This document shows, in pieces, positions 35,800-47,465 of a stretch of 64,000 nucleotides of DNA. Where the stretch lies: contig JAOTON010001918.1 of the NCBI GenBank assembly GCA_034440635.1, positions 1-64,000 on the forward strand, given 5' to 3'. Source of the DNA: Lepas anatifera. Lineage: Eukaryota > Arthropoda > Thecostraca > Lepadidae. Numbering within the stretch: the stretch's first letter is position 1; every line of letters starts with the position of its first letter. The notes beneath the pieces are model-generated. The model was not told where the DNA came from. It ran no database searches and was given only the letters and a program-made list of their open reading frames with translations. The position numbers and the translations under genes are program-made.

Positions 35800-36948
35800 A
35801 GCCAAATGTTTGAGATGATGCCTATTTCGTGAATTCCCTATTTACTACCCTGCTTATCTTGTTTAATTTTATATTTTTTTCCTAGCCGAAGCTTACATTT
35901 CAATGACCTAAATTGAACTTGCAGTTTATTTTCTGGAGTTCAGTATCTGCGCTTAGTTTGCAGCAAATTTATTTGTTTTCCAGAGAACTCTCCTGGTTCG
36001 CGTCTTTCTTTGCATAGGATTTTCATTTCAATAGTATGTATCTGAATCTGTAGTGTAAATTAGGAAATCAACATTGGTATGATAGGCGATGATTTTTGTT
36101 TTGTTCTTGTCATTGGAAATTTGTTGTGAGGTTTTACATGAAACAATCCTGTTTCATTTGTCGGTTTACTGTTACTGTTCTGCTCTATTCTCTTAAGTTG
36201 TCTTATATCGTTGCCAGTCGCTTATTTTTACCCATTTTGTTATTGTATAACAGTGGTTGACAGTTATTATCACTTAAATCAACACAGAGGACAGATGAAT
36301 GTGTTTCGACAAACAGTCTTTTTCAACAAAATAATCTATGGCATGAGGGATAAGGAACCTGTCACCAAGACATGTTGCAGTTCAATCACTTGAATTATTG
36401 CATAGAAATCTGCTATGACTTTGTTTTATTTTCATTTGTTATATTTTATAATGGCTTTATCTCCTGGTTTTTCTACTCTGTATTCTTTTCTCTCTTGCCT
36501 TTTCTGTCGTCTGGATAGTGAAAATAAATAAAGTAATGATGATGTACCTCCTTTCCCAAAGCATACCAGTTAAAAAGCATACATGCACCTGATGGGATGA
36601 TTAGTTAGTAGGCATTTTGCAGATGCAAACTGAGGCCCCTGGTCATGAGTCTGTGCCACTCAGTCAGAAAACAGAGAGCTCAGTGTGAGAGATCCATGAT
36701 GGAGTCAAATTATGTGTACAGTTGTCGGTTATAGAAAATGTTGTATTTCATGAGACTTAGTTGCATTTGACAGCATTGTCAAATCCCAGGGTGGTGGGTA
36801 GAGTGCAGCAACCAGTGAAGCACTGGAATCTTCATTCACTTTTTTTATTATTACTTTGTTGTCACTTAAAATCACAAATATAACCAATAAAACTATGGTA
36901 TAGTGGTGTATGATAACATTAATAATCTATGAAGTATAGTAATTATAT

Positions 36949-37003
<55 letters not shown>

Positions 37004-38660
37004 TAGACAATATTCAATAATCCTAGTGTATATAAAGTCACCAAAAAGTATGGAAGTAAGGAAAATTTTGATAGAAAGTGTCCTCATCTTCAAGTAAAAA
37101 TAAATTAAATCTCACAATGTTGCATAATTCAAAATTTCTTCCTCCCTCATCTATTTTCCTATATAGATTTCACACTCTGCAACCAAGTGCAAAACCAGTT
37201 TTAGGACAATGACATTTTATGGTGGTGAGTGACAATCAGTGGAGGTGATTAAGTCACCCTATTTATAATAGAATTGGTGTTTTCTTCATTACTGTGCTAT
37301 CTGGAGGCAGAGACAATGCTGGTGCAACCTGTACTGAATTTGCCTTTCCGTTCTCTGTAGATCCTATCTGTGCATCAACTGAATTGTATAGGGAACTTAC
37401 TGGGTCATCCTGGTGAGGTTTTGCTAAAGCAACAAACCCATTGTGTGGACTGCTGTCTTATACCACCTGTTAACAATTGTATGTTTTCAGTATCTCTTTA
37501 TTATTTCCGGTGAATATATGCTTTATATATTCAATTCAAATGATATATGATATTATTTAATGATACACAGATTCTGAATGAATTGACATCGTAGCTGAAT
37601 GTGACCATAAGCTCTCTTCAAGATTGAAAATTTGTATTTCAAATTTCTAGTAGAAACTTTTTAGTAACTGCCCTTAAACCTTCCCAGCTGATGATGAGTC
37701 TTCTGGCCTCCAACTGAGCTGATCCCCATATGTCTGTAAACTCATGTAAATATAACCCTGAAGCTGAGCCCCAAGGTTACAGGTGCGAACCCTCCAACCA
37801 ATAGCCACAAATTGGGCACAATGCTTTGGACTAAACTATTCTCCCTTGAGAAGAAGTGGAGGTAATCACATTGAACTGGCCAATCACATTCAGTGCATAT
37901 ATTTGCTCTGAAACACCAGCAGTTGCCTAAGGAACCCTATTCCTGTCAGGCTCCCGGCTATTACTTATAGGGTTAAGTTCATCTAAATCTGAGCTGAATG
38001 AGAACATTAGAACCAGCAGGCTGATGGACATTCAAAGTATTTTTGTCATATCAGATCTAATTCCAATAATTGGTTCCTTTTCTTAGATTGTCGAAACAAA
38101 CACCAACACTAAATCGTCACCTTTCGATTTAAAACTTCCGGGGTGGGCATGGCAGCCAGGGGTCGGAAATGGGAATGGTAGGGGGGGTTAGCGGCTGGCA
38201 TCCGATGCGCGAATTGCATTATTTTGACCAGCAGCCCATGTTGCTTCCTCCACTACACGACGGCTTTCGCCGCACGTTGGCTCCCGAAACCAAAGTGCCG
38301 CGATGACTGTTGTGTAACAGCGCTGTGTGTGTGTACGTATTTTGCTATAAAATAGAGTACTGTGCCCTAGTTAAATTGCATAAAACATTATTTTGGTAGA
38401 TAAAGACACAAATATATTATTAGGTACTGCTCATGTTTGACCTACCCGCTACTAATCATATTTTTCCTATCTTGTTCCAGCTGTCCATGCATGTTCTCTT
38501 CAGTGTTGTCTTTGGTCAGAAACAAGCTTTCGACCAGACTCAATCTGCAAAACTAGAGACAAACTTTGATATTGATCTGCTCAATGCCTCAATAATTATA
38601 ATGATGAATAGTGCAGGATGCAATCTATTGTGTTGTTAACTCTGTCTCTTGTGAATGGCA
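35800..38660. other. AT-rich region, probable 5' UTR intron of CFAP20
   Basis: No coding sequence is recognised. It contains a (TA)n array at 36950-36999, a CCAAT-type CAACCAATAGCC near 37796, and a GC-richer patch at 38140-38320 that could instead be a proximal promoter. Confidence 0.4.
36950..36999. repeat. (TA)n microsatellite
   Basis: About 50 bp of TA. Confidence 0.95.
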
Positions 38661-38661
38661 G

Positions 38662-38780
38662 GAACTTTGAGTGAACTGTTTGTATCAGTGGGGACCATGT
38701 TCAAGAACACGTTTCAGAGTGGGTTTTTATCCATCCTGTACAGTATCGGAAGCAAGCCCTTGCAAATCTGGGATAAAAAG
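38662..38780 (+). CDS. CFAP20: CFAP20 coding exon 1 (ATG at 38697)
   Basis: The acceptor CTCTTGTGAATGGCAG|GAAC is followed by 35 nt of 5' UTR and an ATG at 38697 in the context GACCATGT. Codons 1-28 start [15 protein letters not shown] and end WDKK at the donor AAG|GTTTGT (38780/38781), phase 0. The sequence matches the extremely conserved N-terminus of CFAP20 (BUG22/GTL3 family). The protein acts at axonemal microtubules and centrioles and shapes cilia; it is an inner-junction protein of the doublet. The whole gene is 193 codons in five coding exons, the human length, so it looks functional. Confidence 0.95.
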
Positions 38781-39068
38781 GTTTGTAAAATATGATTTAT
38801 GGAGTTTTAGCGTTGCTTATTTCTTCTCGTCCTTGTGTTTACCGTTCCAAAGACCTCAGGTTTATGGTTGCTAGGAGTTTGAAGTTCTTATGCTAATGTG
38901 TTTGTGAGTTTTGTAATTAAATATTGTGCATCTTTAAAGCTTTGAATCGTCTTGATCTCTCAAGGTCAAAACTTATTCGTCCAGTTTCGAAATTCAATGA
39001 TGATGCTACAATGTTTATTTCCTTTTCAAAGTTGCAGCCTGATATTGACTGTCGATGTGTTTCTTCAG

Positions 39069-39148
39069 GTGCGGAATGGCCACATTAAGAGAATAACAGA
39101 TAATGATATCCAATCCCTGGTCCTGGAAATAGTTGGAACAAACGTCAG
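39069..39148 (+). CDS. CFAP20: CFAP20 coding exon 2
   Basis: The exon follows TTTCTTCAG and ends AG|GTATGT. It gives codons 29-54 plus two bases: [13 protein letters not shown], then [13 protein letters not shown], phase 2 at its end. It joins exon 3 to give Ser. V replaces the more usual E in the EIEGTNV-type segment, a minor change. Confidence 0.95.
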
Positions 39149-39634
39149 GTATGTGTCTTGCTGTTACATGTGGCAAGAAGCAGGTATGAATTATGTGGGA
39201 TCCATGCCTCAGGTTTTAAAATTTGTATCTTGAATCTTACTAGGATTTAGTTTGTGTGGTTATGTAGGAAATGCAGTGGGTCGAGGAAGCACATTCGGCT
39301 TCCACTTCGCTTTCCCGGGCTCAATTCCCTAGTGAGCATTCTGAGCAAGTCTTTGTGATCCCTTAATAACCCCCAACCAGGGTGAGGGTTGTCGACGCCG
39401 TGTGACCAACAGTCGGTGTGTCGTAACGCCCCAAGGCTACTACTTCTGCCCAAACCTGGGATGTTTTTATCGTGTTTTCATCTTTTAATTATCTCTGAGA
39501 TGGTTGGAAGAGATTCGGCGATTCTGATGAACCTAACTTTCACATCTACGTTGTCGAAATATTTTCGAAGTGTAAACTGTTTGTCCCGCACATGTTGGCT
39601 TATTGATACCAATCGATATTTCATGTTGTCACAG

Positions 39635-39746
39635 CACTACCTTCATCACCTGCCCCGCCGATCCCAAGAAGACGCTTGGTATTAAACTCCCATTCCTTGT
39701 AATGATCATCAAGAATCTCAAGAAGTACTTTACATTTGAAGTCCAG
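39635..39746 (+). CDS. CFAP20: CFAP20 coding exon 3
   Basis: The acceptor is TTGTCACAG and the donor CAG|GTAAGA (39746/39747). It gives [20 protein letters not shown], then [17 protein letters not shown], part of the beta-sandwich core of the family. The donor opens a 4,278 bp intron that holds the 47 bp minisatellite. Confidence 0.95.
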
Positions 39747-40321
39747 GTAAGAAAAAAAACATTTCTGGTGTATCAGTACGTAAACTTGGGGCACAGAATA
39801 ATACCTTTGACAATGGAAATTTGTGTGTGTATGTTTGTAGAACTACCAGAGTTTGTTAAACATGCTGCTAAGTTAATGCATGCTTTGATGGAAATGCAAC
39901 AGGTGCCATCCCTCCCAGATATATAAGTTCACCATCCTCACGTGATGTGTATCTGCCTATTTACCAGGCTGTTGACTGAGGTGCCCTGGGGGTGAGCAGC
40001 CTTCGCCCCCCGCCCCCATTCCCCTCCATTTCAAAGGTGGGGACTTTGTCCTCCCTCCCGAATTCTGGAGACAACTGGACGATTTTGTTTTAGAATCGGT
40101 GTATTTTTATTGGCTTGGCCATTTTTTACTGGTCGGATAATTTTCCTGCGATTTGTCATTGCTCATACATCCGATTCTGAAACATTATTGGGCATGCATG
40201 AGAAGTTTTGTATATTTTGTATAGGGCCAGTCCAGAAAGCGGAATCTCCCCCCCTCCCAATTTGTTACTGGCTCCCCCAGCCTGAGCATAGCTCTGAAGA
40301 CCCGGGTGATTTGCATTGACA

Positions 40322-43300
40322 GTGTCAGATGTGGGACTCACCGTGGTGACCTGCACGTGGGTGTGTGTGCGTCAGATGTGGGACTCACCGTGCTGACTGG
40401 CACGTGGGTAGTGTGCGTCAGACGTGGGACTCGCCGTGCTGACCTGCACCTGGGTAGTGTACGTCCGACGTGGGACTCGCCGTGCTGACCTGCACCTGGG
40501 TAGTGTACGTCAGACGTGGGACTCGCCTTGCTGACCTGCACGTGGGTGCATGTGCGTCAGATGTGGCACTCGCCGTGCTGACCTGCACCTGGGTAGTGTG
40601 CGTCAGACGTGGGACTCGCCGTGCTGACCTGCACCTGGGTAGTGTACGTCAGACGTGGGACTCGCCTTGCTGACCTGCACGTGGGTGCGTGTGCGTCAGA
40701 TGTGGGACTCACCGTGGTGACCTGCACGTGGGTGTGTGTGCGTCAGATGTGGGACTCACCGTGCTGACTGGCACGTGGGTGTGTGTGCGTCAGATGTGGC
40801 ACTCGCCGTGCTGACTGGCACGTGGGTGTGTGTGCGTCAGATGTGGGACTCGCCGTGCTGACTGGCACGTGGGTGTGTGTGCGTCAGATATGGCACTCGC
40901 CGTGCTGACCTGCACGTGGGTAGTGTACGTCAGACGTGGGACTCGCCTTGCTGACCTGCACGTGGGTGCGTGTGCGTCAGATATGGGACTCACCGTGGTG
41001 ACCTGCACGTGGGTGTGTGTGCGTCAGATGTGGGACTCACCGTGCTGACTGGCACGTGGGTGTGTGTGCGTCAGATGTGGCACTCGCCGTGCTGACTGGC
41101 ACGTGGGTGTGTGTGCGTCAGATGTGGGACTCGTCGTGCTGACCTGCTCGTGGGTGTGTGTGCGTCAGATGTGGGACTCGCCGTGCTGACCTGCACGTGG
41201 GTGTGTGTGCGTCAGATGTGGCACTCGCCGTGCTGACTGGCACGTGGGTGTGCGTGTACGTCAGACGTGGGACTCGCCGTGCTGACCTGCATGTGGGTGC
41301 GTGCGCGTCAGATGTGGCACTCGCCGTGCTGACTGGCACGTGGGTGTGCGTGTACGTCAGACGTGGGACTCGCCGTGCTGACCTGCATGTGGGTGCGTGC
41401 GCGTCAGATATGGGACTCGCCGTGCTGACCTGCACGTGGGTGTGTGTGCGTCAGATGTGGCACTCGCCGTGCTGACTGGCACGTGGGTGTGTGTGCGTCA
41501 GATGTGGGACTCGCCGTGCTGACCTGCATGTGGGTGCGTGCGCGTCAGATGTGGCACTCGCCGTGCTGACTGGCACGTGGGTGTGTGTGCGTCAGATGTG
41601 AGACTCGCCGTGCTGACCTGCACGTGGGTGCGTTTGCGTCAGACGTGGGACTCGCCGTGCTGACTGGCACGTGGGTGTGTGTGCGTCAGATGTGGCACTC
41701 GCCGTGCTGACCGACACGTGGGTGTGCGTGTGCGTCAGATGTGGGACTCGTCGTGCTGACCTGCACCTGGGTAGTGTGCGTCAGACGTGGGACTCGCCGT
41801 GCTGACCTGCACCTGGGTAGTGTACGTCAGACGTGGGACTCGCCTTGCTGACCTGCACGTGGGTGCGTGTGCGTCAGATGTGGGACTCACCGTGGTGACC
41901 TGCACGTGGGTGTGTGTGCGTCAGATGTGGGACTCACCGTGCTGACTGGCACGTGGGTGTGTGTGCGTCAGATGTGGCACTCGCCGTGCTGACTGGCACG
42001 TGGGTGTGTGTGCGTCAGATGTGGGACTCGCCGTGCTGACCTGCACCTGGGTAGTGTGCATCAGATGTGGGACTCGCCGTGCTGACCTGCATGTGAGTGC
42101 GTGTGCGTCAGATGTGGGACTCGCCGTGCTGACTGGCACGTGGGTGTGTGTGCGTCAGATGTGGGACTCGCCGTGCTGACCTGCACCTGGGTAGTGTGCA
42201 TCAGATGTGGGACTCGCCTTGCTGACCTGCACGTGGGTGCGTGTGCGTCAGATGTGGGACTCACCGTGGTGACCTGCATGTGGGTGCGTGCGCGTCAGAT
42301 GTGGCACTCGCCGTGCTGACTGGCACGTGGGTGTGTGTGCGTCAGATGTGGGACTCGCCGTGCTGACCTGCACCTGGGTAGTGTGCATCAGATGTGGGAC
42401 TCGCCTTGCTGACCTGCACGTGGGTGCGTGTGCGTCAGATGTGGGACTCACCGTGGTGACCTGCACGTGGGTGTGTGTGCGTCAGATGTGGGACTCACCG
42501 TGCTGACTGGCACGTGGGTGTGTGTGCGTCAGATGTGGCACTCGCCGTGCTGACTGGCACGTGGGTGTGTGTGCATCAGATGTGGGACTCGTCGTGCTGA
42601 CCTGCACCTGGGTAGTGTGCGTCAGACGTGGGACTCGCCGTGCTGACCTGCACCTGGGTAGTGTACGTCAGACGTGGGACTCGCCTTGCTGACCTGCACG
42701 TGGGTGCGTGTGCGTCAGATGTGGGACTCGCCGTGCTGACCTGCACGTGGGTGTGTGTGCGTCAGATGTGGGACTCGCCGCGTGCTGACCTGCACGTGGG
42801 TGCGTGTGCGTCAGACGTGGGACTTGCCGTGCTGACCTGCACGTGGGTGCGTGTGCGTCAGATGTGGCACTCGCCGTGCTGACCGGCACGTGGGTGTGCG
42901 TGTGCGTCAGATGTGGGACTCGTCGTGCTGACCTGCACCTGGGTAGTGTGCGTCAGATGTGGGACTCGCCGTGCTGACCTGCGCCTGGGTAGGGTGCGTC
43001 AGACGTGGGACTCGCCGTGTCGACTGACACGTGGGTGTGTGTGCGTCAGATGTGGGACTCGCCGTGCTGACCTGCACGTGGGTGTGTGTGCGTCAGATGT
43101 GGAACTCGCCGTGCTGACCTGCACGTGGGTGCGTGTGCGTCAGATGTGGGACTCAACGTGCTGACCTGCACGTGGGTGCGTGTGCGTCAGATGTGGGACT
43201 CGCCGTGCTGACTTGCACGTGGGTGTGTGTGCGTCAGATGTGGGACTCGCCGTGCTGACCTGCACGTGGGTGCGTGTGCGTCAGATGTGGGACTCGCCGT

Positions 43301-44024
43301 GCTGACCTGCACGTGGGTGGGCGTGTGCGTCAGATGTGGGACTCGCCGTGCTGACCTGCACGTGGGTGCGTGTGCGTCAGATGTGGGACTCGCCGTGCTG
43401 ACTTGCACGTGGGTGTGTGTGCGTCAGATGTGGGACTCGCCTTGCTGACCTGCACGTGGGTAGTGTGCGTCAGATGTGGCACTCGCCGTGCTGACCTGCA
43501 CCTGGGTAGTGTACGTCAGACGTGGGACTCGCCGTGCTGACCTGCACGTGGGTAGTGTGCGTCAGATGTGGGACTCGCCGTGCTGACCTGCACGTGGGTA
43601 GTGTACGTCAGACGTGGGACTCGCCGTGCTGACCTGCACGTGGGTAGTGTGCGTCAGATGTGAGACTCGCCGTGCTGACCTGCACGTGGGTAGGGTGCGT
43701 CAGACGTGGGACTCGCCGTGCTGACCTGCACGTGGTGTGCGTCAGACGTGGGACTCGCCGTGCTGACCTGCACGTGGGTGTGCGTGTGCGTCAGATGTGG
43801 GACTCGCCGTGCTGACCGGCACGTGGGTGTGTGTGCGTCAGATGTGGGACTCGCCGTGCTGACCGGCACGTGGGTGTGTGTGCGTCAGATGTGGGACTCG
43901 CCGTGCTGACCTGCACGTGGGTGCGTGTGCATCAGATGTGGGACTCAACGTGCTGACCTGCACGTGAGTGTGTGTGCGTCAGATGTGGGACTCGCCGTGC
44001 TGACCTGCTCGTGGTGTGCGTCAG
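40322..44024 (+). repeat. 46-47 bp minisatellite in CFAP20 intron 3, ending on the exon 4 acceptor
   Basis: About 79 units fill 3.7 kb. Each unit runs GTCAG-ATGTGGGACTCGCC, then GTGCTGACCTG, then CACGTGGGTGTGTGTGC. Two main types alternate: 47 bp with CACGTGGGTGTGTGTGC and 46 bp with CACCTGGGTAGTGTGC; some GCTGACTGG variants also occur. Every unit carries a branch-point-like CTGAC, a TG-rich tract and a GCGTCAG acceptor-like end about 25 bp later. The last unit supplies the real exon 4 acceptor (TGTGCGTCAG|GTGTTGGAC), and the start of exon 4 resembles the unit's ATGTGGGAC. Each unit also carries an E-box (CACGTG, CACCTG or CATGTG). The long reading frames on both strands here are repeat by-products. 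Confidence 0.95.
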
Positions 44025-44141
44025 GTGTTGGACGATAAGAACGTGCGCCGGCGGTTCCGCGCCTCCAACTACCAGTCCACCACGCGCGTCAAGCCCTTCA
44101 TCTGCACCATGCCCATGCGGCTGGACGACGGCTGGAACCAG
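44025..44141 (+). CDS. CFAP20: CFAP20 coding exon 4
   Basis: This exon has 39 codons: [18 protein letters not shown], then [21 protein letters not shown], ending CAG|GTGCGG. It is phase 0 at both ends. The acceptor is the terminal copy of the minisatellite. Third positions are strongly G/C, unlike exons 1-3. Confidence 0.95.
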
Positions 44142-45162
44142 GTGCGGACTTGGCGCTGCCGTACCAACCCTGCAGTCGGCCACCGTCTTTGCCAGACGTC
44201 TGGTGCATTGTTGAACCATGAACACTCATATCAGCGATCGGGCTGTTGGTAGAATTTCGGGCTATGAGAGTTTTTTTTTCGGAGTCTTGCATTTGTATTT
44301 TAGTGGTCTTAAACGATATTCAACATGGACACATGATTTTTCTTCACATTTCACCAGTTTCTAGGGCTGTTGTTACCACTCATTCCATTAATGGCACTAA
44401 AACTAGCATGGGCAGCATAGGTGGCAGAACTGGGGGAGCACTGCCCCTTTTCCTCTTAAGCCAGAAACTGTAACACTAACTCTACCCTACGCCGTTGACG
44501 GAAAATAAATGCCAGGTCGTTTCTAGAGATAGGGGGCTGTTCGCATTTCACGTCAGCTAAATTTTAAAGTGTTTAGACCACCTCCTCCCTTTGATAGAAA
44601 TAGTCAGAAAATGGCTGACCCCTCCCCTCCTTCGTCAGAAATTGCCACTTGCCAGACCATCCCCTTGCCCCTCTCGACAGCAACACAGGTCGACATGAGC
44701 AATCATACAGAAATGCCGCAGAACGCAAAGCGTGGGCGGTACGGGCAGCTGGTAGCAGTGGACACCGGGTGTGACTACGAAGCATTGAAGTAACCGTTCT
44801 TTAACTGCCCTGGGCCTGCGCAGTTCTCGCTTAATAAAACAATTCCATGACGGCCCATGATTTGACCTCCTTCCCCCGTCAGAAATCGTCAGAAAAACCA
44901 CCCTTCGTCACGAAAAATAAAAAATGTCACGACCCCTCCCTCTGGCCGCTGACGTCATATGTGAACAGTCTCTAGATTGTGGGCTTTGGACCAGATAGTC
45001 TATTTCAGTTATTTGTACTTGGAGGCCACCGAAAACAATATGCAGCACGTTTGAACCATTCTTTCCAGGTTTAGGTAAAATGTAGCCTGCGATAAATGGG
45101 CCTGAGGTGGCAAATAACCTTGTTTGGACTGGGACATATCTTGTGTAAGGTCTATTTTCCGT

Positions 45163-45399
45163 GGATGGATGGATGGATGGATGGATGGATGGATGGATGG
45201 ATGGATGGATGGATGGATGGATGGATGGATGGATGGATGGATGGATGGATGGATGGATGGATGGATGGATGGATGGATGGATGGATGGATGGATGGATGG
45301 ATGGATGGATGGATGGATGGATGGATGGATGGATGGATGGATGGATGGATGGATGGATGGATGGATGGATGGATGGATGGATGGATGGATGGATGGATG
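45163..45399. repeat. (GGAT)n microsatellite in CFAP20 intron 4
   Basis: About 59 perfect GGAT units end 56 bp before the exon 5 acceptor. Both strands stay open because of the tetranucleotide period; the WMDG and SIHP frames are artefacts. Confidence 0.97.
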
Positions 45400-45455
45400 C
45401 CTACACGAGGCGTTTTGACCTTTGAAGGTCTGACCTTTGTTACGCTGTGTGACAG

Positions 45456-45644
45456 ATCCAGTTTAACCTGGCTGACTTCACCCGGCGTGCCTACGGTACC
45501 AACTACGTGGAGACGCTGCGGGTGCAGATCCACGCCAACTGTCGGATCCGACGTATCTACTTCTCGGACCGGCTGTACTCGGAGGACGAGCTGCCGGCCG
45601 AGTTCAAGCTGTACCTGCCGGTACAGAGCAAGGCCAAGGTGTGA
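45456..45644 (+). CDS. CFAP20: CFAP20 coding exon 5 with stop
   Basis: The acceptor is GTGTGACAG|ATCC. It gives [32 protein letters not shown] and [18 protein letters not shown], ending in SKAKV and TGA at 45642-45644. The family usually ends in a similar Lys-rich tail. The sum of exons is exactly 193 codons. Confidence 0.95.
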   Translation: MQFNLADFTRRAYGTNYVETLRVQIHANCRIRRIYFSDRLYSEDELPAEFKLYLPVQSKAKV

Positions 45645-46221
45645 TGCGGTCGCGCCGGGCCAGATGCAGAGGTACTGAGGTGGGCGCCAACGGCGTGGGA
45701 CTGAGGAAATGATCTGGTGGTGAGAGACAGGCAAAATGGGAGCTGTCGTTTGAATAGGACAGAGTCGGGTCGCGTACCGAGCCTTAACTGGACGTCCATT
45801 AAATCGTGATGGTGTGCTGCTGGCGATTTTGACAAAATTGGCGTTCAGAGTTATGTGGAGTGGACTCGCAGGTACCGTGGTGGGAAAGCCGTCCAGCTTA
45901 CCTGGGATTGGGTGGCCGGGTGTAGATACGGACTCTCCTGTGCAGCCCTAGTTTTGGTGTTCAAATATCAGGGCGATGAAAAAATAATAGTTTTGTCGAC
46001 GCATTCCTGCGTAATCTGATTTGCGAACACAATTGAACTGTTTGCTATCTGATCACAAGCGATTCGATCTCTTCTGCACAACCCCAGTGTGGGACATTTC
46101 GTTATTCAACACCAATTTGTTTTGGTGTGTATCAGCTGTTTTTGACGTTGCTCATCGACTGTGATTCTAGTCATTCACATCGCATTTGTATTTTGGTGCA
46201 CATAAGACGTTTTGTGAGCGC

Positions 46222-46227
46222 AATAAA
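46222..46227 (+). terminator. CFAP20 poly(A) signal (AATAAA)
   Basis: AATAAA lies 578 bp after the CFAP20 stop. No closer canonical signal is seen. Confidence 0.5.
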
Positions 46228-46316
46228 TCATACGTGAAGTTAGGTAACTTTACGCGACGTACAGCTTTTGCAATGAAAAAGCTTCCCCTGTAAAAAGACG
46301 AAAACGTTCGAAATAA

Positions 46317-46322
46317 TTTATT
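46317..46322 (-). terminator. DUOXA poly(A) signal (AATAAA)
   Basis: TTTATT on the + strand, i.e. AATAAA for the - strand gene, lies 327 bp beyond the DUOXA stop. With 46222 it makes the two genes end tail to tail, about 90 bp apart. Confidence 0.5.
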
Positions 46323-46648
46323 TTCATGCAAACATTCAATATGCCCACGATACAGAAAACATTCGCCAATGAACTATCGGTCTGAATTGGGTGGATGTTC
46401 TCTCCCAACGGTAACCGCAGGAAATTAACCCAACTCAGAAAACGGCCTCAGTCAAAAACTAGTGTACAACATGTTTTCTAAAGTCTCACTTTAATTCATC
46501 TTAGGTGTCGCAGGATAATTACAAGTGTACGTGCCTTGTTTCACCCAACCATGCGGTGGCGTTACTACAACCTCTGGTCAAGTTCTCACTCGTGGACCGT
46601 AGTCGGTGCATAACAAAAACCTAAAGAGACGCACGAACACGGTCATTG

Positions 46649-46934
46649 TTACAGTTTGGTGACGGCGTTGTCAGCCCACCTCGCTGACCGAACGGGCTCT
46701 CCGGAGTAGGATCGGGCGCGGGCTGACTTTCGCGGCGTCCTCTGGTGGCAGGTGGAGGGCCCGGCGGTCTGCGCGGGCCGACACAGCGCCCTGTTGTCCG
46801 GTTTGGCCGACTGCGGCCAGATCGGAGCCCTCTCCATCATGTTCAGCGGCGGCGGCTCCGGAGCGCTGGGCCGCGGCATGCTGCCCGGTGTCCAGAACGG
46901 CTGCTGCTGCGGCTCGCCCCGGGGCGTGTAGAAC
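46649..46934 (-). CDS. DUOXA: DUOXA exon 5 (C-terminal tail, stop)
   Basis: The acceptor GTCTGCCTCAG|GTTC (46935/46934) enters in phase 2, which fits exon 4. It codes 94 residues starting FYTPRGEPQQQPFW and ends VTKL with TAA at 46651-46649. The tail is Pro/Arg/Ser-rich and predicted cytosolic, as in insect NIP/mol proteins. No known domain is present. Confidence 0.75.
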
Positions 46935-47465
46935 CTGAGGCAGACGGATGCCTGAGAACGCTAAATGGATGTGCTCAAATCGGATTCAACTAAATTCTGT
47001 TGTAGCGATAAACGGGATGACAGGGTTGTATTCGAGCAACGGAAAATACGAATCGCTCCGAAGGTTTTGGTCAGCAGCCTAGTGGTAAATCATCCGGTTG
47101 GGGCTGGGTCCGGAAGCCGATCGACACTGGCTGGGTCCTGTCAAGCAGTGGCCGCCAGCTATTTTCCCCTAATGAGATGGCTTAGTTTCCATTTTTAGAT
47201 AAAAGTGATTAAAGTGAGAGAGGAGAGGATATGCAACCACGAGTTGTCGGTATGCTCTACTCGGCTGGCAGCTCAGTTCATACTCCATGAGCGTGTCATG
47301 TCTCCTCGAACGGTGCACAAACTGCTAGGTGTTACGGTGTCGCCAGCGCTCTTCCTGTTGGAAATGATTTCGGGATCAGGTTACGCCTAATCAGAGAATC
47401 AATCTGGTTTTTTTATAACCGGGGCCTACTGCTCAGGAAGCCAGCGCTTCACCGCCGAGTCTGCC

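Noticed and set aside
40322..44024. CRISPR-like regular repeats
   Set aside because: Adjacent units are contiguous without unique spacers, and the DNA is eukaryotic. It is a minisatellite.
45009..45734. Open frames with SIHP or WMDG repeats
   Set aside because: Products of the (GGAT)n microsatellite in CFAP20 intron 4.
46745..46933. A + strand exon reading from GGCAG|GTGGAG to a TAG stop
   Set aside because: It is the antisense of DUOXA exon 5, whose - strand phase, acceptor and stop agree with the other exons.
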